Made by a program: the position numbers and the translations under genes. A stretch of 64,000 nucleotides of DNA from Brugia malayi (lineage: Eukaryota; Nematoda; Chromadorea; Rhabditida; Onchocercidae), in the NCBI RefSeq assembly GCF_000002995.4, contig NW_025062479.1, forward strand, positions 11,265,721 through 11,329,720. Reading direction: 5' to 3'. The notes below the pieces were generated by a model. That model did no database searches, was not told the DNA's origin, and saw only the letters and a program-made list of their open reading frames with translations. The first letter of the stretch is position 1. Every line of letters begins with the position of its first letter. Shown here one piece after another: positions 47,428-61,000 of the stretch.

Positions 47428-49240
47428 AGAAGCGCAGAGATTTAGGGAAAGGGGTGAAGATATGACGAAAAGAAATTTAAAAAATCCCTTTTCCCTTTCT
47501 TTTCTTTTTCCATTCCTAGGGAAAAATGCTTTCTTTTATCAATTATGGAAATAAAATTTTTCTTTTAAAAAACTAAACTTCCAATCAATTTTACAAAATA
47601 TCATAACGAAAATATTATATCACGAAATACAATATTTAGTAGAAATGAAAATATTTTCCGTTTCATTTCCTTTTCCTTTTTGTTTTGTTTTTTGTTTTTT
47701 TTAAATATAACCTACTGATATATAACAATGACTTTTTTTCATATGCAAGTAATAACTATTGAATTTTACCTTTCATGTAATAAAGGAAACATTTTTTGAC
47801 AATAGCACATACGTAAACAAAATGGTTCCGGTAGATACAAAGAATTAGCATATTTCTTTAGTATTTTCTTTTTTTTTTTCAACATAATTTGGAAAAAAAA
47901 AGAAAGTGATGAGAAAAAAGCAAGGATACAAAGGAAATAAAAAAAATTGTAATCAAAATATTCACATTAAAAATTAAATTTTGTAGACAAAAAAAATATA
48001 GTGACAAAATTTTCTCTACATTGTTAAAATGAATTTTTGCGTATTGTTTTTCTTTTCATGGATATAGTATCAATAATTAATTATATTATATATTTTCATC
48101 AATCTAAAAGTGAAATTTATATACAATTTTAGATTGCTGAAAAAAAAGAAGAGGGAAAAAAGGGAAAAGGGAAGGAAACTTTTAACCTTTGCATCCATAA
48201 TCGTACACTTTTTTATCAGAAATGGTGATACAAAAAATCATCATAATTAATAGTAATGGTAACAATAATACTACTAATAATAGTAATAATAATATTAATG
48301 AGATAGTCTTAACAGTGGCACCATAATATTTCATTCAACTAATAATTTGGAAAAACAAAAAAAAAAAACAAAAAACAAAAAAAGGTAAAAAGAAGAGAGG
48401 GAAAAAAACTGTACAAATAAAAGTATGTATAAAATGAAGGTAAAAAAGAGGTAAATAATTTCGTTTCTTTTTTTTTCATCTCCGATGAATAGTAATGGCA
48501 TTCACTCATTAATGAATTTAAGAAAAAAAATAACATAAGAGCTATTTAAATGAATGTTTATTTTCTCATATATTAGAAAACTTTTTTTTTTAAAAAAAAA
48601 TAAAAAACTTTCAATTCATAAATTGATAATAGCAAAACTAACGAGATTTGCTCTGGAAATGAAACAACAAGCAATTTAAAAGACTGATAAATTTTTTTTT
48701 TTTGTAAAAAAAAAACGAAGAAAGGAAAAATTCCATAAAATTTGTGAAAATCAAAATAACTTTCTTCTAGATTTCTGTTGAGCATGCTGATTCATAGCGA
48801 ATTATAATAATCATAATAATAATAATGATAACACTACTGCTATTAAGAATAATAATAAATATTACAAATGCAATTGATTCAAATTCTAAAAATCACTATT
48901 TAAAATAAAAAAGGAAGTAAAAATTTTTGTTTTTTTCCCTAGAACTCAATTTCCATGTAGTTTGCAATTATTTTGAAGTTAGAAAAAAACTGATAATGGA
49001 TGAAATAATAGAATTTCTATTTATATGACAACATTCATTAGTTTTGCAGCTATCAATTCGATATAAAAAGAAAGAAAGAAAATAGATTAAATTGAAATTA
49101 ATTAATAAGCAAATTAGGAAATTTGTGACTTACGTGAAAAATAAGAGCAAATTATTTACTTTTTTATGTATATTTTCTGTTTTTTTGTTGTTTTTTTTAT
49201 TTTTGTTTTAGCCTGTTTTAATAGAAGGATGAAAAGATAA
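47428..49240. other. AT-rich DNA between convergent genes
   Basis: Holds the 3' UTRs of the small membrane gene (+) and the Ig gene (-), several A-runs and AAT/TAA repeats (48250-48300, 48806-48860). No exon supported. Confidence 0.5.
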
Positions 49241-52200
49241 TTAAACAGAGGACATTCGAGAATCACAATAAGCTGCTTGCACGGCTGACTCATAATCTAG
49301 CGGACACTGAAATTCATATAAAAATGTCAAAGTTATTGGAAAATTTTCAAGCTAATATATGAATGTCCATGAAAGAAGAGAGAAAGATATGTAAATAAAT
49401 GCTAACTTCGATGATAAAAACCAATTTTGAAAAAAAAAAAATACATTTTTCTTTCTCTTTTCTAATTTAAAACTTTAATTTCATGAAATGGATGAGAAAT
49501 TAAATTTTAACATTTATATATTGCAATTATTAGTTTAGAGAGATACAGGATTAAATTTCTTTTTTGAATTAGAAAAAAAATTGTACGGAAGAGGTAAAGA
49601 GGATGAATAAAGGGACAGTATCAAACAACCGCCTCCTTGCTTAGATATAGACGATAAGCAGAGTCGGTTCTACTCTCATTTCGTATTACCTCGACTGGTT
49701 GACCGGATGCTTGATACAATGACCGAGGACCATCTTCTCGGTACGTTTCACGCATACTGAAAAAAAAAAAGAACAAAGATAAAAAGATGGAGTGTGAATT
49801 TGATAAAGAGAAAAACGAAAAATTGAATTGTTACATTTGTTAATGGGAAAAAAATTTTCTATAAAATTAACTAAAATGTTTGAAAAAATTTTTCTTTTTG
49901 GTATTAAGCTTTCATCTGACCTTCTTTATATTTCCGAAAATTTTTTGAAATGATGGGCAAATGTTTCAATATAAAAAATTACTTCGTTTTTTTCTTTTTG
50001 TCATCATAAGAATTTACTGTCGGTTTCACTTCTAAAAATTGAGATGTACAACAGTTTAAAAATTTTAATCTTTCATTTATTGAAAAAAAGTTAATTAAAA
50101 CTAAACCAAAGATTAGTTTAATTAAAATTTCAACGATTCTTGTAAGTTTCTTAGTCTAAATTGTTCAGTGAATTCGAATAATTATGCGGAACAAGAGAAT
50201 CTTTAATAAAATAAAATAAATTGTGGAAAAAAAAAAGTGCAGGATTGAAAATTCCAACTGAATCAAATCATTAATTAATTAATAAAAAATTATTTAACTT
50301 ACTTCCAAAACAGAATAAACTCTTTTTGATACAAAACATTATTAATAATGATAGTGATACACCAAAAATTATCATCATTAATAGTGCCATAAACCAGCTT
50401 GGGAATGAACTCATTGTTGTTGACTGACCACCAAATAAAGCACCAAGTGGTACAGTAATGCTAGAAAAATAAAGTAATTAAAATTTATCACCTAATTTAA
50501 ATTACAATACTACATCATTTTTAGTACCAAGATGAATTCGAAATTTTCAAGAATATTTTTAACTCTTTTTTATTTCAAAGTATCTAATCAACTTAAAGCA
50601 AAAGAAAGAAAATTTCATTCCTTTCTTCTTTTTTTTCTTGTGAATTTAGAAAATTTTCAATAAATTACAAAATATATGCGAAAGCGATTAAGAAGGGAAG
50701 CAAAAAAAAAACTTACTGTTTACTGCCATATGTATTTTGAACTTTTAAAACCACTTGTCGATTGGTATCTGTATCAGATATCGGTGAAATGAGTAATTTT
50801 GCTAGATGACAGTTTGGTACGGTGTTATTCTGGGTGGTACTTTCAAATCGGAAATTTTGCCATGTTTGTCCAATTTGTAGCTCATTTTGATCGACCGAAA
50901 AGACGATATCACGGGGTAGCTTAGGTAATGGTTCCGCACAATAATGAACCACAACAACCGCACTGTCTGAACTGGGAAGCTACAAAAGTTTTTTATTTTT
51001 TAAAAAATTTTAGTATTTAAATTTTCGGATTTAATAATTTAGTAGACAGAAACAATACGCAATCACAAATAATCATAAATAATATTTATTTAATAAAATT
51101 AAAGTATAGCTTCTTACTAATTTACAGTTTTTTTTTAAAGGAAAAAATAAACTTTCACTGTTTATATTCCAGACTTATACTACTTTATACTTTTATCTAA
51201 ATTTTGTTTAAGTTTATATTATTTATATTCTAAACATAAAAATGAAACATAAAATTATAAAAAAACAACGATTTCAAATAATTTATGTATATAATTGTTT
51301 GAAATAATAACACATTTAATTAGTTGTAAAAAAAAAAAAAAAAAAAAAGAATAAAATAAAAAGGAGAGAAAAGCAATATCAGTAAAATGAAAGAGATGAA
51401 ACCTTTTGAACGGAAGGTAAAGTATCCGACTGAGTTGGTGGTCCTTGCACTTGTACATTTAAATAGGTAGTACCAGGTGAATCAAGTGATGGTGAACATT
51501 CTGGTGCACCTTGTGATACAAATGAACATGCAGCACACCAGTACTGTCCCGAAAATGTATAATTTGCTATTCGTAATGAGCAAATTGCATTAAGACGCTA
51601 AAAATACAAAATAATTAAAAGACTAAAAATAAAAATGAAACAGAATTCAAAAAAAAAAAAAAAGAGAATGAAAAAATTTATTAGAATTATTTTGATCAAT
51701 AGAAATGATTATGTAATGACATATTGAAAATGTGATCATAATGTTAAATCACCACTACTACCCATAATTCGGATCATTTTCTTTTGGCTAAGCTTATTTT
51801 AAATAATTTAAAATAAATACATTTGCTATATTTCAATTTCATTCCATTGTATCATTCATGTATTACTATGATAAGATTGTTCAGGATGGACTTTTTTGCC
51901 TAAATTAATGGTCAAATTTTAAAAATATTTATATCTATCTTTTAATTAATGAAGCTAAAAAATAATAATAACAAACAATATTAGTGCGTTGTTCTAATGG
52001 TGCTTCCTGATATTGCCCTTCGAAACCTTGTGGACAAGCTGCATCAACTACCTGACCACTTGATTTTTTCAATTTCCAGAAAACAACCGGTCGTGGATTA
52101 CCTTCCACCTGGCAACCTAAGTTAATCTGCTGATTCATATCAATACGACTGCCACTTTGAAATGGTGCTACATTTTGCATTGCTTGAAAATTATCCTGTA

Positions 52201-54836
52201 CCAATCGTGCTGCTGCTATAAATTTAAATTAATATCAGTTATCTTCCTGAAATTAATTAAGTTAAAATTTTAAAAAATCAAATTTTGATCCAAAATCTCG
52301 TAAGTTTTTTTCTTCCTCTTTTTAAACATCATTCATTTCATTTATGTGAAATGTTAAAATTATGAAATATAACAAGTAAAAAAATTTCCACTCTCGTTTT
52401 TTTTCTTCATATTTTTGTTTCTATGTCTTCCTTTCTTTATTTTTTCTCCAATTTTTAAATTTTAGATTTGGTAATTCTAAAGTTTGACTCAAATTTAAAT
52501 AAATAAATAAATATATAAAGCTTACTATAGGGATCAATTTGTACAGCTTGTGAAGTGGGCATTTCACCGTCCGAAAAAAGACCATTATTAGCCGAACATT
52601 GAATTGATTGACCAATCATTTCTGTACCAATTGTAATATCGGCACCATTACCACTATAATATTACAATATTACAACATTAAAAATTGCAATTTTAAATTT
52701 TATATTAATGTATTATGAATTTGGAAAAACAATTAAATTCATTTTGATTTAAATTTCAAAATTTTTAAATTTAAAAATATTTATAATAAGCTTTAATTAA
52801 TAATTAATCTAGACTCCGCATTATTATTTTTGATTGTTTTTTCAAAGTTAATTTAATAAATAATAATTACTAATTAGAAATAAAAAAAAATGAAAAAAAT
52901 TTACCTAACAACAATGCCATTTTTAAGCCACCTAAATATGGTAGCTGGTGGATGAGATTGTACCGCACAACGTAATGTTTTTCGTCGACCATTTTGTTGA
53001 CATAATCCATTATTTGTGCGTATACATTCAACAAAAAATCGATAACCCTGAAAACACATATATATATATAATATTTGAAAACAAAAAAAAAAAAAAAAAC
53101 TAGCATATTTTTAGCATAATATTATTAGAGAATCTTAATGTTTTTTCTGAAGACAAAGATTTTTATATCACGTAATGCTACAGTCTAAAAAAATATTTAA
53201 AATTAGGATAAAATAAATTATAGTATTTACTAAAAAAAGGATGAAATTAAAATAAAAAAAATAAAAAAAAAATCAATTAATAATTTAAAAATTTGCATAA
53301 AAGAATTAATGTTCATTTTGAAGAATTAGTTCAAAAATTAATTTAAAAATGGAAACTATTCACCTGATTAGCAATTAGTATTGGTCCTTGACCTGATGTA
53401 TCAACTACATGTGGTTGTTTCAGGTATCGTACATCGATTATAGCTGGAGCTGAATCAATGGTACCACCATTTAGTGCTGCTTGACACATGATTGTTGCAC
53501 CTGTCCAATTTGTGTTTACTGCTATACCACGTAATGCTACAGTCTAAATTAAAAATTTGCATAAAAGAATTAATGTTCATTTTGAAGAATTTTGTAAAAC
53601 AAAGACTGCAAATAATTATTGCTAAACTGTATGATTTTATTTTGAAAACTAACAAAATACCACTATAAAAAGATTAAATATTGATAAAAATTATGAGAAA
53701 TTTACAGTGATATAAATGGTAGGAATTGAATTACTTATTGTTAAACAAATAGATAAAGGCATTAAAATGTATTAGAATTACTTCAGACATTTTCACTACA
53801 TTTAATTTAAATTTTCCTTTATTATGCAATGAAAAGTGGAACATTTAGACTTATACAATAGATAACTTTTTAAAATTTTACTGAAATAAGATAAAAGTGG
53901 TAATTATCTCTAATAATTTACATATAATCTTGTGATGTCCTTTGAAAAAGGTCTTTCACCGGTGAAATAATACTAAAGAAATTATAGTTAATGTTGATTA
54001 AGAGCAAAGAGAGTCTAGTCATTTCAAATAATCCTTATAGAAATATTGGATAATTTAACAAAAATAAGATCAAAAAATTAAATGATAATAAAGAGGAAGA
54101 GTGCAAATAAATTCTGCTCAATAATTTAATATATAAATTCAATTCAAGGTTAATATACTAAATAAAAATTTGTTAGCATTCATTTCTTTAAATGACTTCA
54201 TTTCCTATACTTTTATTCAACTAACTTGTATATCTTGGATTTTGCAATTTTTACAAAATTTATTGCAATTAGTAGTAAAAGTTAGTATATATTACGATGA
54301 TTTTGAAATAAACAAAATTTATCAAAATTAATTAATGATTTAAAAAAAAAAAAAAAACGAAGAAATTTACAGGGAAACCAGCTTCACGTGTAAGATCTTG
54401 AGCACTACTTAAAACATTAACCATATCTGTGATATTTTTTTGATAACAATCAACACAAACAAAACGCAATTGTGATACAGGTGCTTCGGATACACAATAA
54501 ATTGCTTCCTGAAAAAAAAAAAAAAACGAAATTAAATGTTTGCTTTTTTCTTTTATGGTTAATTTAACAAAAATATATTAAAAAACTTTTTTTCAAAAAT
54601 TTTTTCTTCGCTTGTAAACCATAAATTAAAAATAAATTTTATGCTTTTAACAAATTGTATTAAAACTTTTGAAATTTCTCTTTGTTATAAAAAAAATTAA
54701 ACAAAAATTTTGCATATAACCTTAGTAGCAGTGCCTAACATTGTCCAAACAATTTGATTAAGTTGTTGCGCATTTGGTACAGGAAATGGCATATCGGAGA
54801 TCTTCACTTTAATCCCGCTACCTTGAGTTACTTGAC
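49241..54836 (-). CDS. Immunoglobulin-superfamily single-pass cell-surface protein
   Basis: Minus-strand exons: 54721-54836, 54371-54508, 53364-53543, 52905-53047, 52526-52653, 51977-52215, 51403-51597, 50717-50979, 50303-50460, 49690-49756 (or from 49738) and 49241-49306. The first nine join in phase. Four Ig-like domains are visible: an N-terminal one (AIYCVSEAP ... ATIMCQAALNGG), a second (LRCAVQSHPPATIFRWLKNG ... QSIQCSANNG), a third (NLGCQVEGNPRPVVFWKL ... SGQYWCAACS) and a fourth (VHYCAEPLPKLPRDIVFSVD). Then one transmembrane helix (SWFMALLMMIIFGVSLSLLI), CIKKS, and a short tail (DGPRSLYQASGQPVE, then CPLDYESAVQAAYCDSRMSSV). Such proteins mediate cell-cell adhesion or recognition, often in neurons; I cannot name the orthologue. 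The tail ending MSSV fits a class I PDZ ligand. Reading through the 49690 donor gives another tail ending EAVV at 49621. The signal peptide exon is upstream (see 57937-58026). Confidence 0.7.
53169..53591. repeat. Local duplication around an exon boundary of the Ig gene
   Basis: CACGTAATGCTACAGTCTAAA occurs at 53169-53189 and 53528-53548, and a 43-bp AT-rich block (TTTGCATAAAAGAATTAATG inside) at 53285-53327 and 53549-53591. In the right copy the two pieces are adjacent and contain the real acceptor plus the first 16 coding bases of the exon at 53543; in the left copy they are 95 bp apart, inside the next intron. Confidence 0.85.
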
Positions 54837-54975
54837 CTAACAATGTGAAATACCTTTTCTTTTATCATACAATAAAAATTTTTAATTTAAATTATAGACA
54901 AATTTTGTATGAATTTAAATTTCTTTTTAAATAAAACGTTTTTTCTTCAATTTTAACTTGCTTTTTTTTTCCTTT

Positions 54976-55007
<32 letters not shown>

Positions 55008-55191
55008 TAGGACTATTTGAAAATTAAAAAAATTTCCAATTATTGCCAATCTGTATAGTTCTAATATGTATGAAAGTAATCTGAGAGAAAGTAATTTGAG
55101 AAAAAATATGAAGAAACCTGAGATCGGCTGAAAGATAAAAATAATGAGCAGGTAAGGTTGATTCAATAAAATACATAATATTAACATCATC

Positions 55192-55250
55192 ATTATCCTC
55201 ATCATTATCATCATCATCGTCATCATCATCATCATCATCATCATCACCAC
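55192..55250. repeat. ATC trinucleotide microsatellite
   Basis: Imperfect CATCAT/TATCAT run of about 20 units in an upstream intron of the Ig gene; yields a Met-rich spurious frame on the minus strand. Confidence 0.9.
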
Positions 55251-55302
55251 CGTTATTATAGGAAGAAAAAGAAAGAGTAAAACGATAAAGTAAAGATATG
55301 AC

Positions 55303-55334
55303 CGCCAGCTATAATTGGTTTTGCTGTCGTACAG
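55303..55334 (-). CDS. Candidate 32-nt upstream exon of the Ig gene
   Basis: Minus strand: acceptor AAATTACAG, exon reading CTTAKPIIAG, then a GTCATA donor in phase 1, which joins in phase to the exon at 54836 to give AGGQVTQGSG. It would need an upstream exon ending in phase 2. Short, so chance is a real alternative. Confidence 0.3.
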
Positions 55335-57425
55335 CTGTAATTTCAAAAAAATCTACACATCATTAAATTAATATTATAAATTAAATGTTTAATAATACTA
55401 TTTTATCGTTTAAAATGAAAATTAAAACTATTAACATATTTGAACTTAATTAGAACTTGCTATTACACGATAATTCAACGATCATTTTATCTGTAAACCA
55501 TTCATTTTCCTAAAATTATAATAATTAGGAAATTTAAGATGAAAATTTAATATATGAAGGAAAGAAAGAGGAAGAGAGAGAGGGTGGGAGAGAAGCGGAA
55601 AGAGAAAGAGAGAAAGAAAATGGAAAAAGAAAATAGAATAATCCTGAAAATTTTTGAAAAATAGCATTAATCTTTTCAGTGACTACTGACAATATTAAAA
55701 CGATGAAATTTTAACGGATAATTTCGGAATATATTCCGATTGTTATCAGCACTAGTTAATGATTTGTTGAAGTAAAATCACGATCAACTTCACCTGGTTT
55801 TATCATTGTGAAAATTCCATCAAATGAATCATTTAATTTTATGAAATTTACACAGTGAAATCTGTAATCTTTCCTCTCTCTCCCTCCCCCTTTTTCCCTC
55901 TTCCTCCTCTTTATCATCATCATCCTCCTCTTCCTCCTCATCCTCCCTCCTTTTCTTCATCTTTTTCTTTCCCTCATCTTCCTTTTTCTTTTTTTACCAT
56001 TAATTTTATTGTCATTTTTAAATAGTTTATCGAAATTTACACTGAAATGAACAGAGAAAAAAGATAAAGATAAGAAAGCCATAACTAGTTTGAAAAATAA
56101 CTAATTTTAAAGAAAAGAGGAAATTAAAGAGAAAAAGGAAAGAAAAAAGAGAAATGCTTTTTAATCTGCTTTAATATTCATCAATAATTACTATCAATCT
56201 TTAGGATAATATTTTTCTAAAGTTTTTTAATCCTTTTTTTTTCATTTTTCATCGTGGTTAAAATTTGTTAAAATTGAAGAAAAAAGAAAAATGATCATAA
56301 ATATAGCTAAAGCTTCTAATATGCCAATTTAATTTAAAATTCAAATTTCAAATAAAGCAATATCTAAACACACACACAAAAAAAACCACAAAAATGTAAT
56401 ACATGTTATAACATACTTAAGCACAAATAATTATATCATTACGCGTTATTTATATTATGAATCATTTCAATCAAATTGATAGGTGGGAGCATAAATATCG
56501 CAATGAGTCTAACTGCATTATTCAAAATTATTCGAAAAAGTTATATTCAAAGTTATCGGTCTAATCTTTTAAAGTTTTCTTCGCTTATTGTATTTTATTT
56601 TTAGATTTCCTGAATATATCTATATCACTCTAGAAATCGAAATATCGAAAGATTGATAATTTATAGGGCATACTTTCCACAAAATTTTAAATGATTTAAA
56701 CAAAGGAAAAGAGGAGAAAGGAACAGCAGGAAAGGAAGGAAAAGCGAGGGAGAAAGAAAGATAAAAGGAGGGATGAGTACTAGTACTAGAACAATGGACC
56801 CAAAAGTGCGGGCACTTCCTGACCAAATGACCCTTAAGAAATTCCGAAGGTCATTGAGATAAAAAGACATAACATGCGGACTTATGGATAACAATAACGA
56901 ATAGGATCAAATAATGTTTCAGGAACATTCCATTATGATCAAGCGCTAGGATTCATTTATGATTCTTGATTAATTTAGTAATAAAAGTATTAAAATCGTT
57001 ATCACAAAGAGAAATTCAATATGTGTAGGAGTTTTGTAAATGAGACAACACTGAAAGCAATAATTTCAATTAATTAAATTGAAAGTAACATAGTAAATAA
57101 TTATAATAATTCATTTGATTACGTAATATTAATTTGAATTATGTAGGAAAAAACAAATATTAATAAATTACGTGAAAAAAAGAGCCAATCAATTATGTGA
57201 AAAGAAAACTGATAATGAATTACGTGGAAAAAGAAAAAAAATCTACTGGATATAAAGTAAAACAATGGATATGTCAACTAGATGAAAACTAATTAAACAT
57301 TTGAATAAATTAGTAAACAAGGAGAAAAACAACAACAACACAGCTTAAACGTGTTGAAACAATTCGAGTTTAGTGGTAACCAGTAAGGTATGCTAAACAG
57401 GTAGAGACACTACCTGTTTAGTGTA

Positions 57426-57684
<259 letters not shown>

Positions 57685-57936
57685 GGTCTGTCTGTAGATT
57701 TCAATAATATTTCCAATAAGTAAATACAGAAATATCGAAAAATCCGGGTAGACTTACTAAAATGTTTGGCAAAAGGTATGGAAAGAAATATAGCAAGCTG
57801 AACAGGGAGGAAATTTAAGGTGGGAAAGGGTCAATTTATTTGCGCAGGTGAAGAAAGAGAGGGAAAAAAAGGAGGGGAAAGGGAGGCAGAGAGGAAGGGA
57901 AAAAGAGAGAGAGAAAGAAAAAGAGCTGTATCTTAC

Positions 57937-58026
57937 TTGTATGACACAAACAACGCCTACGACTAACAGTATAAAGGTTTTCAAACGAGAAGCCGGACGA
58001 CTGTGTTGGTCAATGATGACCTTCAA
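57937..58026 (-). CDS. Candidate signal-peptide exon of the Ig gene
   Basis: Starting at ATG 58026 the minus strand reads MKVIIDQHSRPASRLK then a hydrophobic core TFILLVVGVVCVI and ends at a good donor (CAA|GTAAGA) in phase 0, 30 codons. This is a typical signal-peptide first exon on the right strand, 3.1 kb upstream of the first certain Ig exon. It does not join in phase to either 55334 or 54836 directly, so at least one more exon would be needed. Confidence 0.4.
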
Positions 58027-61000
58027 ATACGAAGAGCAATAGTACAGTCACGCAAATACACATACATAAACATACACACACAAGCATATATATAATGTAG
58101 ACAGACACATGCAATGACATACACAACGAATTTGTAAATCTAAATACATCGAAACGTAAGTTGAAAGTTCAATTAATTCATGAAAGATAAAATAATCTAT
58201 GCCTCATTTCTACCTGCCCATTAATGTTGCCTACCCATTATATTAACCATTCTCTAATATGATAAGCTTCTTAAATCTCATTCCCCTTTTATAATATAAT
58301 CATCTTCTTTATCATTATCGCTTCTATCACAAATTCTCGACACTTTCATTATCTTTTTAACTATCACCGCCAACTACCATTACTATATTTCATATCTTAC
58401 CTATTAACCGCATATCAATAGACTACCTAAAATTTGGCTATCCATATTCATATTTATATTTTCATTCTGTCCGTTGCATTCTTTTTTTTCTTCACTTATA
58501 ATTCCATCTATTAAAATAAAAGCAAACAAAGAGAGGAAAAAGACAGAGAAAGAGAAGGAGAAAAAACAAATAGTTTACTCAATATTTAAGGTCTATAAAA
58601 CTTTTAAACATATTTCTATAATGTATATAAATCATAAGTGGAACAAGAAGAAATGCTTCCAAATTTTGAATCAAAAGAAAAAAAGAAAAAAGTGAGTGAC
58701 AGAGAAAAAATAATATATGGGAAATGTTATTACAAAATTGAAAAAAATAATCAAAAAAAAAGTCTTTTTTTGGTCATCCACTCACCTGAGATGAATAAAT
58801 GAGACAGGTATTTGTCGTGACAATGATGGATGTATTCATTCAAAATGGTTAAAATTGTACTGAACTGATATCTGATATGGACAAGGCTTAGAATATACAA
58901 AATTATTTACTGACACATCTTACTTAATAAAAAAATTTTTTTTCAATTTTATATGTGAGTAATAAGCAGAAAACATTATCAGCATTCTTTTTAATTGATA
59001 AAAAAGTGTCAAAAAGTCTTGAAATATTAAATCACATATTAGATTAAATAAATTTATTTTGAACTATGTAAGATTTGAATGTAATTACTTCCTTATTCAT
59101 TACGATTGTTTCATCTTGTTATTATATATTTCATTCATTCAGTCCTAACATCATTTCTTTATTACACTTATGTAATTTTATTTTATTATTTGATAAATAT
59201 AAATCGTTTAAAACAGTTTTTTTTTTTTGTTTTTTCTCAATAAATAGCAATAATCATATTATTTTCCTTAGTAGATTTTTTTTCTTCATTATTTTCAACA
59301 AATACATCGTATATATATATTTTTTTTTTCTCGGTTCATTTTTAGTTACCGGAATTAGACATTCTCCTGCTTAACTAAATTTTCATTCCGTTTTCATTGC
59401 TACGTTTTTATTTTTGAAAGCAATTTACAAAATGCATTAATATTTACAAATTTGACTTTTAAAATGTTCGTCGCATTAAATAGAATTTGTAAATTTGATT
59501 TCTTAAAAATTTTTAAGTTCATTGATATAAAGAATGAAAAAGATAATTTTCCTAAATTGCAAGCCTATGAAGAGTTAATGAAATGTAATTGTTATATACA
59601 GTTAAAACGAAACAAGTAATACAAATTGCATAATGTATATAATTTGTAACAACAATTTCATTTAAATAGCAAAACAAATGCTTTTACAATCAATCATGAT
59701 AAAATTGATAATAAATTAATTATAGTCCAATCGACGAAGAAATCATTACAATAAAACTTCTTCATTCCATTCATAAATCAAGAAGTAATGCAGAAATATT
59801 CAACAGTTTTGTTAGTAACAAATTATAAAATGAAAAAAAAAAAAAAAAAAAAAAACTAAAAATAAAAGAAAAGTGTAAACGAAAAAAAAAAACAATAATA
59901 AAATTAAATAAAATAGAAAATTGGAAAAAAAAAGCGTGACAATAATAAACAGATTAATCATGAAATTTTTAGCTAATAGAAGATTAAAAGACAAAAAATT
60001 AATGTAAAATATAAAAATCTTTGCCTTTTTCTCCTTTTCTTTTCACTGTTTTGTTCATGTATGTCTTCTTTGCTTTCCTTTTTTCTTAAAATGAAAATTT
60101 CCAAAATTTTACGATACTATATTATTTCGAGATTCTTCAACTATTATTTACTTTCATTTGTTTACATTAAATCTTTAAAGTCATCATCTTTCACTCCTTC
60201 CACATAGCTTAATATATATATATATATATTGGCAAATTATAAATGAATCATAGAGGAACTAATTTTGAAATAATGAATAACAATTTGAAAATCGAAAAAA
60301 AAAAAGCATTTAGTTTATATTTCTTTTAATAAATTTTAATTCTCATTAAAAATTCGTAAACACTTTCAATCAAATTTGATTTTTTTTTTTTTGTTTTCTT
60401 TTATTTTAATAAAAGGAAACTAACTATTAGGTCAGATTTCATTCTTTTTTTCTTTTTTTTTTTTTTTTTTGTATTATTTTATTTAAAAAATAACATATTG
60501 AAAATATTTACAATAAATAATTGCAATATGACTTTTCAATAACCTTATCTAAAATATGTTTCAAAATGATAAATTAAGAACCGGTATTCCAATAGAATAG
60601 GATAAATACCCATTATATTTTAAATAACTTGATTTTATCAGCTACTTTCTGCATTATTACATTCAAACTGAAATCAACATACAACACTGATAATTTACTA
60701 TTTATTGCACTATCATTGAATTATCACTAACAAAATATTTGCAAAACGAAAACACATTGGCAATTATTACTGTTAAATACTACCATTGTCAAGTGAGTTA
60801 CTGAACCAGTGTGGATGCAATTGAAATTGTATAAAAATTTGAAAATTAAGAAAATTAATTAATTCATTGCTAGTATTTTTATGATATGAAATTAGATATC
60901 ATTGATAGGTAATACTTCAATGAATTTGAGTTAGGAATCGATATATAGTGTAATTTTCCTTTTTTATTTTCAAAAGATCACCAATCTTAATACCCGTTCC

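Noticed and set aside
54927..55346. 139-codon minus-strand frame
   Set aside because: Made of Met/Phe/Leu runs from the ATC microsatellite and T-tracts.
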